Source: Streptomyces sp. B93
Lineage (GTDB): Bacteria; Actinomycetota; Actinomycetes; Streptomycetales; Streptomycetaceae
DNA: 64,000 bases
NCBI RefSeq assembly: GCF_018070565.1
Contig: NZ_JAGPXL010000001.1
Location: 62,001 to 126,000, forward strand
Direction of reading: 5' to 3'
Shown here: positions 42,730 through 51,672 of the stretch, piece by piece
Layout of the letters: each line of letters opens with the position of its first letter
How positions within the stretch are numbered: position 1 is the first letter of the stretch
Position numbers and translations under genes: made by a program
Notes under the pieces: model-generated
What the model was told of the DNA's origin: nothing
Database searches by the model: none
Seen by the model: only the letters and a program-made list of their open reading frames with translations

Positions 42730-42742
42730 AACGCCATTGTTG
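42729..42742. promoter_or_regulatory. SufR-type operator CAAC-N6-GTTG at the sufR start
   Basis: CAACGCCATTGTTG overlaps the first base of the proposed sufR start codon and extends upstream. The pattern CAAC-N6-GTTG is the SufR site described for Streptomyces avermitilis, as I recall. Binding here would block the operon promoter. Confidence 0.75.
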
Positions 42743-42801
42743 CGTAATTCCTCGAGCCCCGGCAAGCCGCGTCCCGATCACCCGGTGGTGCGCTGCGTCA
42801 C

Positions 42802-42815
42802 TTAGGCATACCTAA
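42802..42815. promoter_or_regulatory. Iron-box-like palindrome (DmdR/IdeR type)
   Basis: TTAGGCATACCTAA is a dyad with arms TTAGG and CCTAA. The 19 bases ending at 42815 match about 13 of 19 positions of the actinobacterial iron box TTAGGTTAGGCTAACCTAA. It lies in the 313-bp gap 42730-43042 between sufR and the ABC gene and could couple either to iron supply. Confidence 0.6.
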
Positions 42816-42835
42816 TCTGACCTGCGGAAACGATC

Positions 42836-42849
42836 TTTGATCGATCAAA
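42836..42849. promoter_or_regulatory. Perfect AT-rich 14-bp palindrome
   Basis: TTTGATCGATCAAA is fully self-complementary, 21 bp from the iron-box-like dyad. The binding factor is unknown. The gap from here to 43042 shows no further element or gene I can support. Confidence 0.45.
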
Positions 42850-43042
42850 CCGGTGACCTCTCCGCCCCCGTCCGGAAGGCTCCCACCCCACGCCCGCACC
42901 CCCTCCGACCGGCCCACTTGTCCCCGCGACAGCCTCGCCGCCGCCCCGGCCGCGCCCCCGCGCGCCGGAGCCTCCCGCGGGTCCGGCGACTTCCCGAACC
43001 CGCCCACCGGACGCCCCCGGCGCCTACCTAGACTCAGGGTCC

Positions 43043-43966
43043 ATGCGATACGAGCCCGTGGTCCAGGTCCAGGCCCTGGTGCAGCGGTACGGCGACAAGA
43101 CCGCCGTGGACGGCCTCGACCTGGTGGCCGGCGCCGGGATCACCGCCGTCCTCGGACCCAACGGCGCGGGCAAGACCACCACCGTGGAGACCTGCGAGGG
43201 CTACCGCAGGCCGCGCTCCGGGACCGTACGCGTCCTCGGCCTCGACCCCTTCCGCCAGTCCGCCGAGCTGCGGCCCCGGATCGGCGTCATGCTCCAGTCC
43301 GGCGGCGTCTACTCCGGCGCCCGCGCCGAGGAGATGCTGCGCCACGTCGCCAGGCTGCACGCCGACCCCCTGGACGTGCCCTCGCTCATCGAACGGCTCG
43401 GCCTCGGCTCCTGCGGCCGCACCCCCTACCGGCGCCTCTCCGGCGGCCAGCAGCAGCGGCTCGCGCTGGCGATGGCCGTGGTGGGCCGCCCCGAGCTGGT
43501 GTTCCTCGACGAGCCGACCGCCGGACTCGACCCGCAGGCCCGCCGCGCGACCTGGGACCTCGTCCGCGACCTGCGCGCCGACGGGGTCTCCGCGATCCTC
43601 ACCACCCACCACATGGACGAGGCCGAGCAGCTCGCCGACGACGTCGCCATCATCGACGCGGGCCGGGTCATCGCCCAGGGCTCCCCCGAGCAGCTGTGCC
43701 GCGGCGGCGCCGAGAACACCCTCCGCTTCACCGGCCGCCCCGGCCTCGACGTCGGCTCCCTGCTCAAGGCGCTCCCCTCGGACAGCACCGCCGCCGAGCT
43801 GACGCCGGGCGCCTACCGGGTCACCGGCAAGGTCGACCCGCAGCTCCTGGCGACGGTCACCTCCTGGTGCGCCCAGCACGGCGTGATGCCGGACCGCATC
43901 TCGGTGGAACGGCACACGCTGGAAGACGTCTTCCTGGAGCTGACCGGCAAGGAGCTGCGCGCATGA
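43043..43966 (+). CDS. ABC transporter ATP-binding protein
   Basis: A 307-residue nucleotide-binding subunit of the drug-exporter (DrrA-like) type. Walker A is GPNGAGKTT, the signature is LSGGQQQRLALAMAV, Walker B is ELVFLDEPTAGLD, and the H-loop is LTTHHMDEAEQLAD. The C-terminal 80 residues carry the DrrA-type accessory domain ending TLEDVFLELTGKELRA. It overlaps the permease gene by 4 bp. The location next to sufR and ctaA is conserved in actinobacteria as I recall, hinting at a link to heme or respiration rather than drug export, but the substrate is unknown. Confidence 0.9.
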   Translation: MRYEPVVQVQALVQRYGDKTAVDGLDLVAGAGITAVLGPNGAGKTTTVETCEGYRRPRSGTVRVLGLDPFRQSAELRPRIGVMLQSGGVYSGARAEEMLRHVARLHADPLDVPSLIERLGLGSCGRTPYRRLSGGQQQRLALAMAVVGRPELVFLDEPTAGLDPQARRATWDLVRDLRADGVSAILTTHHMDEAEQLADDVAIIDAGRVIAQGSPEQLCRGGAENTLRFTGRPGLDVGSLLKALPSDSTAAELTPGAYRVTGKVDPQLLATVTSWCAQHGVMPDRISVERHTLEDVFLELTGKELRA

Positions 43967-44745
43967 CCACCCCGACCGCCCCCACCGGGACCTACGCGCC
44001 CCGGCCCGGCGCCGCTCCGCTGCCCCGCATGATCGGCGCGCAGGCCGCGCTGGAGACGCGGATGCTGCTGCGCAACGGCGAGCAGCTGCTGCTGACGGTG
44101 GTCATCCCGACCCTGCTGCTGGTGCTGTTCTCCACCGTCGACATCGTCGACACCGGCGAGGGCGAGGCCGTCGACTTCCTCGCCCCCGGCATCCTCGCGC
44201 TCGCCGTGATGTCCACGGCGTTCACCGGCCAGGCCATCGCCACCGGCTTCGAACGCCGCTACGGCGTGCTGAAGCTGCTCGCCTCCTCCCCGCTGCCCCG
44301 CTGGGGCCTGATGACCGCCAAGACGGTGTCCGTGCTGGTCACCGAGGTCCTCCAGGTCCTCCTGGTGACCGTGATCGCGCTGGCGCTGGGCTGGTCGCCG
44401 CAGGGCAACCCGGTCGCCGTACTGCTGCTGCTCGTCCTCGGCACCGCCGCGTTCTCCGGGCTCGGACTGCTCATGGCGGGCACGCTGAAGGCCGAGGCGA
44501 CGCTCGCCGCGGCCAACCTGGTCTTCCTGCTGCTGCTCGTCGGCGGCGGCGTCATCGTGCCACTGGACAAGTTCCCGGAGGGCGCGCAGGACGTGCTGGG
44601 GCTGCTGCCGATCGCGGCGCTCTCCGACGGCCTGCGGGACGTCCTCCAGCACGGCGCCGGGATGCCGTGGGGCGACCTGGGCGTCCTCGCGGCCTGGGCG
44701 GTGGCCGGACTGGCCGCGGCCGGGCGGTTCTTCCGCTGGGAGTGA
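43963..44745 (+). CDS. ABC-2 type transporter permease
   Basis: A 260-residue ABC-2 permease with six hydrophobic helices: LLLTVVIPTLLLVLFST, FLAPGILALAVMSTAFTGQAIA, VLLVTVIALALGW, VAVLLLLVLGTAAFSGLGLLMAG, LVFLLLLVGGGVIVPL and a C-terminal helix. The FERRYGVLKLLASSPLPRWG loop is typical of DrrB-like permeases. It pairs with the ATPase encoded just upstream through the ATGA overlap and precedes ctaA by 55 bp. Confidence 0.9.
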   Translation: MTTPTAPTGTYAPRPGAAPLPRMIGAQAALETRMLLRNGEQLLLTVVIPTLLLVLFSTVDIVDTGEGEAVDFLAPGILALAVMSTAFTGQAIATGFERRYGVLKLLASSPLPRWGLMTAKTVSVLVTEVLQVLLVTVIALALGWSPQGNPVAVLLLLVLGTAAFSGLGLLMAGTLKAEATLAAANLVFLLLLVGGGVIVPLDKFPEGAQDVLGLLPIAALSDGLRDVLQHGAGMPWGDLGVLAAWAVAGLAAAGRFFRWE

Positions 44746-44787
44746 GGCACCCGTGGACCCTCGTGAAAGCGTGCACAAGCCCCGGCC

Positions 44788-44793
44788 TACGAT
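44788..44793 (+). promoter_or_regulatory. -10 element of a probable leaderless ctaA transcript
   Basis: TACGAT lies seven bases before GTG 44801, the spacing expected when transcription begins at the start codon. The -35 region is weak. There is no Shine-Dalgarno before the GTG. Confidence 0.55.
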
Positions 44794-44800
44794 GGTGGGC

Positions 44801-45823
44801 GTGCCAAACGTGACCCGCGCGGACGCCCGAGCGATCCTGCGCAACCCGCTCGCCTTCATCGCCGCACGCTGGACCCCGGACCCCCGGACGGTGCGGCGGG
44901 CGGCGCTCGCCGCGCTCGTCATGTCGGTGGTCATCGTGGTCACCGGCGGCGCCGTCCGGCTCACCGGCTCCGGCCTGGGCTGCCCGACCTGGCCCAAGTG
45001 CACCGAGGACTCGCTGACCAACACCAGCGAGATGGGGGTGCACGGCGTCATCGAGTTCGGCAACCGCCTGCTGACCTACGTACTGTGTGCCGCCGTCGGC
45101 TGGGCGATCATCGCCGCCCGCTCCCAGAAGCCGTTCCGCCGCGGCCTCACCCGGCTCGGCTGGGCACAGTTCTGGCTGGTGATGGGCAACGCCGTCCTCG
45201 GCGGCATCGTCGTCCTCGTCGGCCTCAACCCGTACACGGTCGCCGCGCACTTCCTGCTCTCCTCCGCCCTGATCGCGGTCGCCGCCGTGATGTGGCAGCG
45301 CACCCGGGAGGGCGACGCGGCGCCCCGGCCACTGGTCGGCAAGTCCGTCCAGCAGCTGGTGTGGGTGCTGGTCGGCGTCTCGGCGCTGCTGATCGCCGTC
45401 GGCACGGTGGTGACCGGCGCGGGCCCGCACGCGGGCGACTCCAGCGAGGTCCCGCGCATGGACGTGCCGTGGGAGGCGGTGACCAAGCTGCACGCGGTGC
45501 TGGCCTGGGTGGTGGTCACCCTCACCTTCGCCCTGTGGTTCGTCCTGAAGGCGGTGGACGCCCCGCGCGGCCCGTTGCACCGCACACGTGACCTGTTCCT
45601 GGTGCTGCTCGCGCAGGGTGTCATCGGGTACGTGCAGTACTTCACCAGCCTCCCCGAGATCCTGGTCGGCCTGCACATGTTCGGCTCCTGCCTGGTGTGG
45701 ATCGCGGTGCTGCGGGTGCTGCTGTCACTGCGCGAGCGCCCCGAAGTCACGGTGACCGGCGTCCCGGTCCCGGCCGCTCAGGCGTACGACGCCACCAGCG
45801 CGTCGATCGCGGGCCCCAGGTAA
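44801..45823 (+). CDS. ctaA: Heme A synthase (CtaA/COX15 family)
   Basis: A 340-residue, eight-helix membrane protein that oxidises heme O to heme A for cytochrome aa3 oxidase. Conserved pieces are VVTGGAVRLTGSGLGCPTWPKC, HGVIEFGNR (histidine ligand), AAHFLLSSALIAVAAV, the second half VGTVVTGAGPHAGD, KLHAVLAWVVV and GLHMFGSCLVW. The GTG at 44801 is chosen because a TACGAT -10 element ends seven bases upstream; starts at 44753 and 44792 are also in frame but overlap or precede that promoter. The 3' end overlaps the convergent nucleotidyltransferase gene by 46 bp. CtaB, the preceding enzyme, is encoded 2.4 kb away. Confidence 0.93.
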   Translation: MPNVTRADARAILRNPLAFIAARWTPDPRTVRRAALAALVMSVVIVVTGGAVRLTGSGLGCPTWPKCTEDSLTNTSEMGVHGVIEFGNRLLTYVLCAAVGWAIIAARSQKPFRRGLTRLGWAQFWLVMGNAVLGGIVVLVGLNPYTVAAHFLLSSALIAVAAVMWQRTREGDAAPRPLVGKSVQQLVWVLVGVSALLIAVGTVVTGAGPHAGDSSEVPRMDVPWEAVTKLHAVLAWVVVTLTFALWFVLKAVDAPRGPLHRTRDLFLVLLAQGVIGYVQYFTSLPEILVGLHMFGSCLVWIAVLRVLLSLRERPEVTVTGVPVPAAQAYDATSASIAGPR

Positions 45824-46515
45824 CCCCGCACCAGCTCGCCGCGCCGCGCCGTCCACTCCTCGGTGGGCGGGTCGGGGCGGTCGTAGCGGCGTAGCCGGAT
45901 GTCCTCGACGACCTCGGCGGGGGCACCGAGGGTGAGCAGTTCCGCGAGGGACTCCCGCTTGGTGATCAGGCGGCCGTCGCGCAGGGTGACGCTGGCGCGG
46001 GCGAAGGTCGTCAGGCCGACGTCGACCCAGACGTCCTGCCGCCAGCGCGGGGCGTGGTCGACGGCGGGCCGCCAGTAGTCCCGCTGGTCGCGCACGAGGT
46101 AGGCACGCAGTTCGTGGTCCGGCACCGGGGGCAGCAGCCCGGCGGGGCGGACGCCGTGCAGGACGCGGCCGAAGGTGTGCAGCTCGCGGCGGGTGACGGG
46201 GCTGACCGGCCGCTTGAACAGCCGCCCGTGCGCCCAGGTGAGGTGCCGCCGGTCCGCGCCCGCCGCCGTACCCGGCGTCAGATAGGTGCAGTGCAGCTTC
46301 TCGGCAAGCGGCTCGGCGCGCAGCCGGGCGTGCAGCCGGGCCACCCGCCACACGGTGCGCGCGGTGACCGGGTCGTCGAGGACGGCGATCAGGTCGAGGT
46401 CGCTGTGGCCCTCCCGGTAGTCGCCCCCCGCGAGGGAGCCGTGCGCCCACACGGCGACGGGGGCGAGGTCGCTGAGCCCGGTGAGGAAGCGGTCGAGAGT
46501 CGCGTCGGTCGGCAT
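45778..46515 (-). CDS. Nucleotidyltransferase-domain protein
   Basis: A 245-residue protein with an N-terminal polymerase-beta-type nucleotidyltransferase motif: AHGSLAGGDYREGHSDLDLIAVL, giving the G-S-X9-13-D-X-D metal-binding pattern. The C-terminal part (RDYWRPAVDHAPRWRQDVWVDVGL and later helices) resembles the helical domain of aminoglycoside adenylyltransferase-like proteins. A drug-modifying role is possible but not shown. It has no upstream partner and its end overlaps ctaA by 46 bp. Confidence 0.75.
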   Translation of the reverse strand: MPTDATLDRFLTGLSDLAPVAVWAHGSLAGGDYREGHSDLDLIAVLDDPVTARTVWRVARLHARLRAEPLAEKLHCTYLTPGTAAGADRRHLTWAHGRLFKRPVSPVTRRELHTFGRVLHGVRPAGLLPPVPDHELRAYLVRDQRDYWRPAVDHAPRWRQDVWVDVGLTTFARASVTLRDGRLITKRESLAELLTLGAPAEVVEDIRLRRYDRPDPPTEEWTARRGELVRGYLGPAIDALVASYA

Positions 46516-46554
46516 GCGTGCAGTCTGTCCGGCCGCCGCCGCGCGCGTACAGCC

Positions 46555-47661
46555 TCATCCCAGCCCGTACACCCGTCGGGCGTTGTCCGCGGCGATCAGC
46601 CCGGCCACCCGCTGTGCGTCCGTCAGCGACCACGCCCCCTCGGCGACCCAGGTGCCGAGCACCCGCGCGAGTGCCTCCCGGAACAGCCGGGCGCCGACCA
46701 CGTGCAGTTCCGGCAGGCCCTGCGCCCCGCTGGAGAAGAGGATCTTGCCGAAGGGGGCCAGCTCCAGGATCTCGGCGAGGACGGTGGCGGCGCGGGCGCC
46801 GGTGCGCACCAGGGCGGCGCCGGAGTCCGCATAGACGTGCGGGAAGACCCCGGCGAGGTGGGCGGCGTGCCGGTGGTACGGGTAGCCGTGCAGCAGGACC
46901 AGGTCGGTGCCGAGCCCGGCGGTGGCCCGGACGAAGTCGGTCAGCAGCACGGGGTCGGTGCGGTCGATGCGCAGGCCCGGCTCCCCGAGCCCGGCGTGCA
47001 GCTGGAGCGGTCTGCCGGTGGCGACGGCGATCCACAGCAGGTGCCGGAGCAGCACGGGGTCGCTCAGCTCGCCGCCGACCCGGCGCCCGGCGAGCCAGCG
47101 GGCCGCCGCGCCGCGTACCTCACCGGGGCCGGGCGGTTCGGGCGCGAGGGCGAGGCCGTGCCGTACGCCCGCGACGGAGGTGAAGGCGACGGCGTGCGCG
47201 GCGGCGCCGTGCACCGACTCGGCGAGGTTGGCGAGGAGGGCCTCGACGGTGCCGGAGGTGTCGGCGACCTGCTCGGCGAGGAGTTCGAGGCGGACGATCT
47301 CATGGGCTTCGGCGGCGGAGGCGGCGGCCAGTTCCGGCGGCGGGGTGAGGTCGCCGGGGAGTCCGGTGTCTACCAGGTAGGTGGTGATGCCGCTGCCGCG
47401 CAGCAGGCGGCGGCCCGCTTCGACGGCGCCGAGTTCGCGGCGCCGGGCGAGGTAGCGGGCGGGCGGGCAGTGCGGTTCCAGACCGAGCAGCGGGGGGCAC
47501 CAGCGGCGTACCGCGAACCCGGTCTGGGTGTCGAACAGGGTGGTGCCCGGCGCGGGTGGCCCCTCGGTGCGGGCCAGCTGGGCCTCGAAGGTGCCGAGGC
47601 CCAGCTCGGCGCGGAGCACGCCGTGGCAGTACTGGTCCACGAGGGACGGCGTTTCGATCAT
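46555..47661 (-). CDS. Amidohydrolase-family protein
   Basis: A 368-residue amidohydrolase_2-like TIM-barrel protein. It begins MIETPSLVDQYCHGVLRAEL where a metal-binding histidine is kept, continues through GITTYLVDTGLPGD, LQLHAGLGEPGLRIDRTDPVLLTDFVRATAGLGTDLVLLHGYPYHR (His-rich strand) and VYADSG, and ends with ILFSSGAQGLPELHVVGARLFREALARVL. This layout resembles the FluG/amidohydrolase-2 group. The substrate is unknown. Its downstream neighbour is 39 bp away and may share a transcript. Confidence 0.8.
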   Translation of the reverse strand: MIETPSLVDQYCHGVLRAELGLGTFEAQLARTEGPPAPGTTLFDTQTGFAVRRWCPPLLGLEPHCPPARYLARRRELGAVEAGRRLLRGSGITTYLVDTGLPGDLTPPPELAAASAAEAHEIVRLELLAEQVADTSGTVEALLANLAESVHGAAAHAVAFTSVAGVRHGLALAPEPPGPGEVRGAAARWLAGRRVGGELSDPVLLRHLLWIAVATGRPLQLHAGLGEPGLRIDRTDPVLLTDFVRATAGLGTDLVLLHGYPYHRHAAHLAGVFPHVYADSGAALVRTGARAATVLAEILELAPFGKILFSSGAQGLPELHVVGARLFREALARVLGTWVAEGAWSLTDAQRVAGLIAADNARRVYGLG

Positions 47662-47750
47662 CCGGGCTCTCCCCGTGTCGGACCGCTCGCAAGAGCCGTA
47701 GCGCTCTCGGAGTCCTAACGGGTGAACCCGGTGTCAGGTGTTGCGTCCGG

Positions 47751-47822
47751 CGCCGGTCGTTGCCGGACCGCCGGTCGTCGCCGGTCCGCGGGGCGTTGCC
47801 GGGCCGTCAGTCGTTGGCGGGG
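47751..47822. repeat. Four degenerate tandem copies of an 18-bp unit
   Basis: Units begin at 47751, 47769, 47787 and 47805, with a consensus near CGCCGGTCGTTGCCGGAC. The last copy covers the final codons and stop of the hypothetical gene at 47807. The rest of the 145-bp gap 47662-47806 shows no gene. Confidence 0.65.
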
Positions 47823-48154
47823 CCGCCCATCTGGGTCCCGGCCATCCGGCTCCACTCGTACGGCCCCGTCCTCACCTTGGCCGCGAACTCGCCGTCGAAC
47901 GACTCGTGCACGGTGATCCCGGCCTTGCGCACCGCCTCCTCGGCGATGGCGTGGGTGGGCGCCACCAGGTCGCCCCAGCCGCCGTCCGCCCCGACGAGGA
48001 CGATCCGCGCGCCGCGCTCGCCGAGGTACGCCACCTGGCCCTCGGCTCCGCCGTGCGCCTTGCCGAAGGCGTCGATCTGCCGGGCGAGGCGGGCCGCCTT
48101 GCGTTCGGCCCTCTTGTCCCCGGCCTTCGCGTCAACCTCTTGCGTGTCTGCCAT
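47807..48154 (-). CDS. Conserved hypothetical protein, small and charged
   Basis: A 115-residue soluble protein starting MADTQEVDAKAGDKRAERKAARLARQ, with a basic helical first third and a compact remainder (GARIVLVGADGGWGDLVAPTHAIAEEAVRKAGITVHES). I do not recognise a family. On its strand TAGCAT lies seven bases before the ATG, consistent with a leaderless transcript, and there is no ribosome site. A CTACC/GGTAG dyad (48165-48178) overlaps that element. It lies between ctaB and the amidohydrolase gene. Confidence 0.7.
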   Translation of the reverse strand: MADTQEVDAKAGDKRAERKAARLARQIDAFGKAHGGAEGQVAYLGERGARIVLVGADGGWGDLVAPTHAIAEEAVRKAGITVHESFDGEFAAKVRTGPYEWSRMAGTQMGGPAND

Positions 48155-48238
48155 GGTCAGGATGCTACCGACGGGTAGATCAAACGGCGACGGGCGGGGT
48201 GCGTGGCCTTGACCACGCACCCCGCCCACCAGGACGTG

Positions 48239-49207
48239 CTAACGGAGGAAGGGGTCCACCGCGACCGCGACGAACAGCAGCGACACATAGGTGATGGACC
48301 AGTGGAACAGCCGCATCTCCTTGAGCTTCGCGCCCGTCACCTCGGCCTTGGCCCGGTTCTGGAGGGCGTGCGCCTCCCACAGCCACCAGCCGCCCGCGGC
48401 CAGCGCGACCAGCGTGTAGAACCAGCCGGTGTAGCCGAGCGGGGTGAGCAGCAGCGAGGCGCCGACCATCACCCAGCTGTAGAGGACGATCTGCCGGGCG
48501 ACGACCTTGTTGGAGGCGATCACCGGCAGCATCGGCACGCCCACGCGCGCGTAGTCCTCCTTCACCTTCATGGACAGCGGCCAGTAGTGCGGCGGCGTCC
48601 AGAAGAAGATGACGAGGAACAGGATGAGCGGCGCGTACGACATCGAGTTGGTCACCGCCGACCAGCCGATCAGCACCGGCATACAGCCCGCGATGCCGCC
48701 CCAGACGATGTTCTGGGAGGTGCGGCGCTTGAGGATCATCGTGTAGACGACGACGTAGAAGAGGAGCGCGCCGAGGGCGAGCCAGGCGGAGAGCCAGTTG
48801 ACGGCGAAGCCGAAGAGCAGGGTGGAGACGACGCCCAGGGTGATGCCGAAGGCGAGGCACTCGCGCGGGCTGACCATCCCGGTGACCAGGGGCCGCTGCG
48901 AGGTGCGGTCCATGAGGGCGTCGATGTCCCGGTCGATGTACATGTTCAGCGCGTTGGCGCCGCCCGCGGAGAGGTACCCGGCGAAGCAGGTGATGAGCAC
49001 CAGGCGGAGGTCGGGCACACCCTGCTCGGCCAGGAACATCACCGGAACGGTGGTGATCAGCAGCAGTTCGATGATCCGCGGCTTGGTCAGCGCCACGAAC
49101 GCCTTGACCCGGGCCCCGAACGGCCGGTGAGTCGGGCTCTGGCTCGTCCCGAATACCCCCGCAGGACGGGATTCAACGGCCGTCACACACACCCCTGACA
49201 GAGACAT
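48239..49207 (-). CDS. ctaB: Protoheme IX farnesyltransferase (heme O synthase)
   Basis: A 322-residue, UbiA-superfamily prenyltransferase that adds the farnesyl chain to heme B. The two allylic diphosphate-binding motifs are visible: [19 protein letters not shown] and, in the second half, the [18 protein letters not shown] block. About nine hydrophobic helices follow a short polar N-terminus. ATG 49207 has GGGGAGG ten bases upstream; a GTG six codons in is an alternative. The ribosome site lies inside a strong hairpin (49213-49249). The product feeds CtaA encoded at 44801. Confidence 0.94.
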   Translation of the reverse strand: MSLSGVCVTAVESRPAGVFGTSQSPTHRPFGARVKAFVALTKPRIIELLLITTVPVMFLAEQGVPDLRLVLITCFAGYLSAGGANALNMYIDRDIDALMDRTSQRPLVTGMVSPRECLAFGITLGVVSTLLFGFAVNWLSAWLALGALLFYVVVYTMILKRRTSQNIVWGGIAGCMPVLIGWSAVTNSMSYAPLILFLVIFFWTPPHYWPLSMKVKEDYARVGVPMLPVIASNKVVARQIVLYSWVMVGASLLLTPLGYTGWFYTLVALAAGGWWLWEAHALQNRAKAEVTGAKLKEMRLFHWSITYVSLLFVAVAVDPFLR

Positions 49208-49212
49208 CCCAG

Positions 49213-49249
49213 CGAGCCTCCCCGGGTTAAGCCGGGGTAAAGGCTCGCG
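49213..49249 (-). promoter_or_regulatory. Leader hairpin that buries the ctaB ribosome-binding site
   Basis: An outer 8-bp stem (49213-49220 with 49242-49249) and an inner 6-bp stem (49221-49226 with 49233-49238), separated by a three-base bulge, enclose the leader next to ctaB. The GGGGAGG ribosome site falls in the 3' arm on the transcript. The rest of the 343-bp gap 49208-49550 holds the divergent tkt promoter region. Confidence 0.6.
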
Positions 49250-49494
49250 CGTACCACGCCACTGTAGACGTTGCCCATACCTCCGCCTTCGCGGGGGTGG
49301 GTTCGTGTTGGCGGCCCCCTCGGCGGCCCTGTTCCGAGGTGCGCGGCACGGCTCGATTGAGCACTCGGATGAGGGGCTCCGTATTCATGTGTCGACCGTG
49401 GTCGGACCTGGTCGGGAGGCGGATTGAAAAGAGTCCCGGCAGTCTGGAATGACTCGAAAAGACGCACGTCCCTCCGGGGGTAGGCTCGACTGCG

Positions 49495-49518
49495 GCCGGT
49501 GTGCCAGAACACACCGGC
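49495..49518 (+). promoter_or_regulatory. Inverted repeat in the tkt leader
   Basis: Perfect 9-bp arms GCCGGTGTG and CACACCGGC flank a six-base loop, 33 bp before the tkt start and just after a TAGGCT -10-like hexamer. It may be an operator or an mRNA stem-loop for the pentose-phosphate operon. Confidence 0.55.
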
Positions 49519-49550
49519 ATCCGACATGTGGAGAGGAGCCCTGACCCAGG

Positions 49551-51638
49551 GTGAGCACCAAGCCGACCACCACAGACCTCGAGTGGACCGAGCTGGACCA
49601 GCGGGCCGTCGACACCGCACGCGTCCTGGCCGCCGATGCCGTACAGAAGGTCGGCAACGGCCATCCGGGTACGGCGATGAGCCTCGCGCCTGCCGCCTAC
49701 ACCCTCTTCCAGAAGGTGATGCGGCACGACCCGGCCGACCCGGAGTGGGTCGGCCGCGACCGCTTCGTGCTGTCCGCCGGCCACTCGTCCCTGACCCTCT
49801 ACACCCAGCTCTACCTGGCCGGTTTCGGCCTTGAGCTGGACGATCTGAAGGCCTTCCGCACCTGGGGCTCCAAGACCCCGGGCCACCCCGAATACGGCCA
49901 CACCAAGGGCGTGGAGACCACGACCGGCCCGCTGGGCCAGGGTGTCGCCAACGCGGTGGGCATGGCGATGGCCGCCCGCTACGAGCGCGGTCTGTTCGAC
50001 CCGGAGGCCGCCGAGGGCACCTCGCCCTTCGACCACTACGTGTTCTGCATCGCCGGTGACGGCTGCCTCCAGGAGGGCATCTCCGCCGAGGCGTCCTCGC
50101 TCGCGGGCCACCAGAAGCTGGGCAACCTGGTCCTGCTGTGGGACGACAACCACATCTCGATCGAGGGCGACACGGAGACCGCGGTCTCCGAGGACACCGT
50201 GAAGCGGTACGAGGCGTACGGCTGGCACGTCCAGCGGGTCGCCCCGAAGCCGGACGGCGACCTCGACCCGCACGCCCTGTACGACGCCATCGAGGCCGCC
50301 AAGCGGGTGACCGACCGGCCGTCGTTCATCGCGATGCGCTCGATCATCGCCTGGCCCGCCCCGAACGCGCAGAACACCGAGGCCGCGCACGGCTCGGCGC
50401 TGGGCGACGAGGAGGTCGCGGCCACCAAGCGGGTCCTCGGCTTCGACCCGGAGCGGTCCTTCGAGGTGTCGGAGGAGGTCATCGGCCACACCCGGCAGGC
50501 GCTGGAGCGGGGCCGCCAGGCCAAGGCCGAGTGGGAGAAGCAGCTCCAGGAGTGGCGCAACGCCAACCCGGAGCGCGCCGCCGAGTTCGACCGGATCAGC
50601 CGCGGTGAGCTGCCCGAGGGCTGGGAGCAGAAGCTGCCGGTCTTCGAGCCGGGCAAGGGCGTCGCCACCCGCGCCGCGTCCGGCAAGGTGCTCCAGGCGC
50701 TGGGCGCGGTGATCCCGGAGCTGTGGGGCGGCTCCGCCGACCTCGCGGGCTCCAACAACACCACCATCGACAAGACGTCGTCGTTCCTCCCGGCGGGCAA
50801 CCCGCTCCCGGAGGCCGACCCGTACGGCCGCACCGTCCACTTCGGCATCCGCGAGCACGCCATGGCCGCGGAGATGAACGGCATCGCGCTGCACGGCAAC
50901 ACCCGCATCTACGGCGGCACCTTCCTGGTGTTCTCCGACTACATGCGCAACGCGGTGCGGCTGTCGGCGCTGATGCACCTGCCGGTGACGTATGTGTGGA
51001 CGCACGACTCGATCGGTCTCGGCGAGGACGGCCCGACCCACCAGCCGGTGGAGCACCTGGCGTCGCTGCGGGCGATCCCCGGTCTGAACGTGGTCCGTCC
51101 GGCCGACGCCAACGAGACCGCGGTCGCCTGGCGCGAGATCCTGAGGCGCTGGACGAAGGAGTTCGGCAAGGGCCAGCCGCACGGTCTGGCGCTGACCCGG
51201 CAGGGCGTGCCGACGTACGAGCCCAACGAGGACGCGGCGAAGGGCGGCTACGTCCTGTTCGAGGCCGAGGGCGGCGAGCCGCAGGTCATCCTGATCGGCA
51301 CCGGTTCCGAGGTTCAGGTCGCGGTCGAGGCACGCGAGCAGCTCCAGGCCGCGGGCATCGCGACCCGGGTGGTGTCCATGCCGTCCGTGGAGTGGTTCGA
51401 GGAGCAGGACCAGGGGTACCGGGACAGCGTCCTGCCCCCGAGCGTGCGGGCACGGGTCGCCGTCGAGGCGGGCATCGGGCTCACCTGGCACAAGTACGTG
51501 GGGGACGCCGGCCGCATCGTCTCCCTGGAGCACTTCGGGGCCTCCGCCGACGGCAAGGTCCTGTTCCGCGAGTTCGGCTTCACCGCCGAGAACGTGGCCG
51601 CGCAGGCGCGGGAATCGCTGGCCGCCACCCAGCGCTGA
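49551..51638 (+). CDS. tkt: Transketolase
   Basis: A 695-residue thiamine-diphosphate enzyme of the non-oxidative pentose phosphate pathway. The N-terminal [20 protein letters not shown], the [12 protein letters not shown] block and the ThDP motif [32 protein letters not shown] are standard. The pyrimidine domain shows [19 protein letters not shown] and [20 protein letters not shown]. It starts at GTG with GAGGAG 12 bases upstream. It is first of five genes tkt-tal-zwf-opcA-pgl on the same strand. Confidence 0.97.
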   Translation: MSTKPTTTDLEWTELDQRAVDTARVLAADAVQKVGNGHPGTAMSLAPAAYTLFQKVMRHDPADPEWVGRDRFVLSAGHSSLTLYTQLYLAGFGLELDDLKAFRTWGSKTPGHPEYGHTKGVETTTGPLGQGVANAVGMAMAARYERGLFDPEAAEGTSPFDHYVFCIAGDGCLQEGISAEASSLAGHQKLGNLVLLWDDNHISIEGDTETAVSEDTVKRYEAYGWHVQRVAPKPDGDLDPHALYDAIEAAKRVTDRPSFIAMRSIIAWPAPNAQNTEAAHGSALGDEEVAATKRVLGFDPERSFEVSEEVIGHTRQALERGRQAKAEWEKQLQEWRNANPERAAEFDRISRGELPEGWEQKLPVFEPGKGVATRAASGKVLQALGAVIPELWGGSADLAGSNNTTIDKTSSFLPAGNPLPEADPYGRTVHFGIREHAMAAEMNGIALHGNTRIYGGTFLVFSDYMRNAVRLSALMHLPVTYVWTHDSIGLGEDGPTHQPVEHLASLRAIPGLNVVRPADANETAVAWREILRRWTKEFGKGQPHGLALTRQGVPTYEPNEDAAKGGYVLFEAEGGEPQVILIGTGSEVQVAVEAREQLQAAGIATRVVSMPSVEWFEEQDQGYRDSVLPPSVRARVAVEAGIGLTWHKYVGDAGRIVSLEHFGASADGKVLFREFGFTAENVAAQARESLAATQR

Positions 51639-51672
51639 CGCTCACATACGACACGTAGGAGATGCAATTTCC

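Noticed and set aside
42798..43007. A 69-codon minus-strand frame between sufR and the ABC gene
   Set aside because: It would cover the iron-box-like palindrome and has a basic, low-complexity sequence without a start signal.
49227..49388. A possible 53-residue minus-strand gene between tkt and ctaB
   Set aside because: No ribosome site, no recognisable motif and unconvincing composition; it lies in the ctaB/tkt control region.
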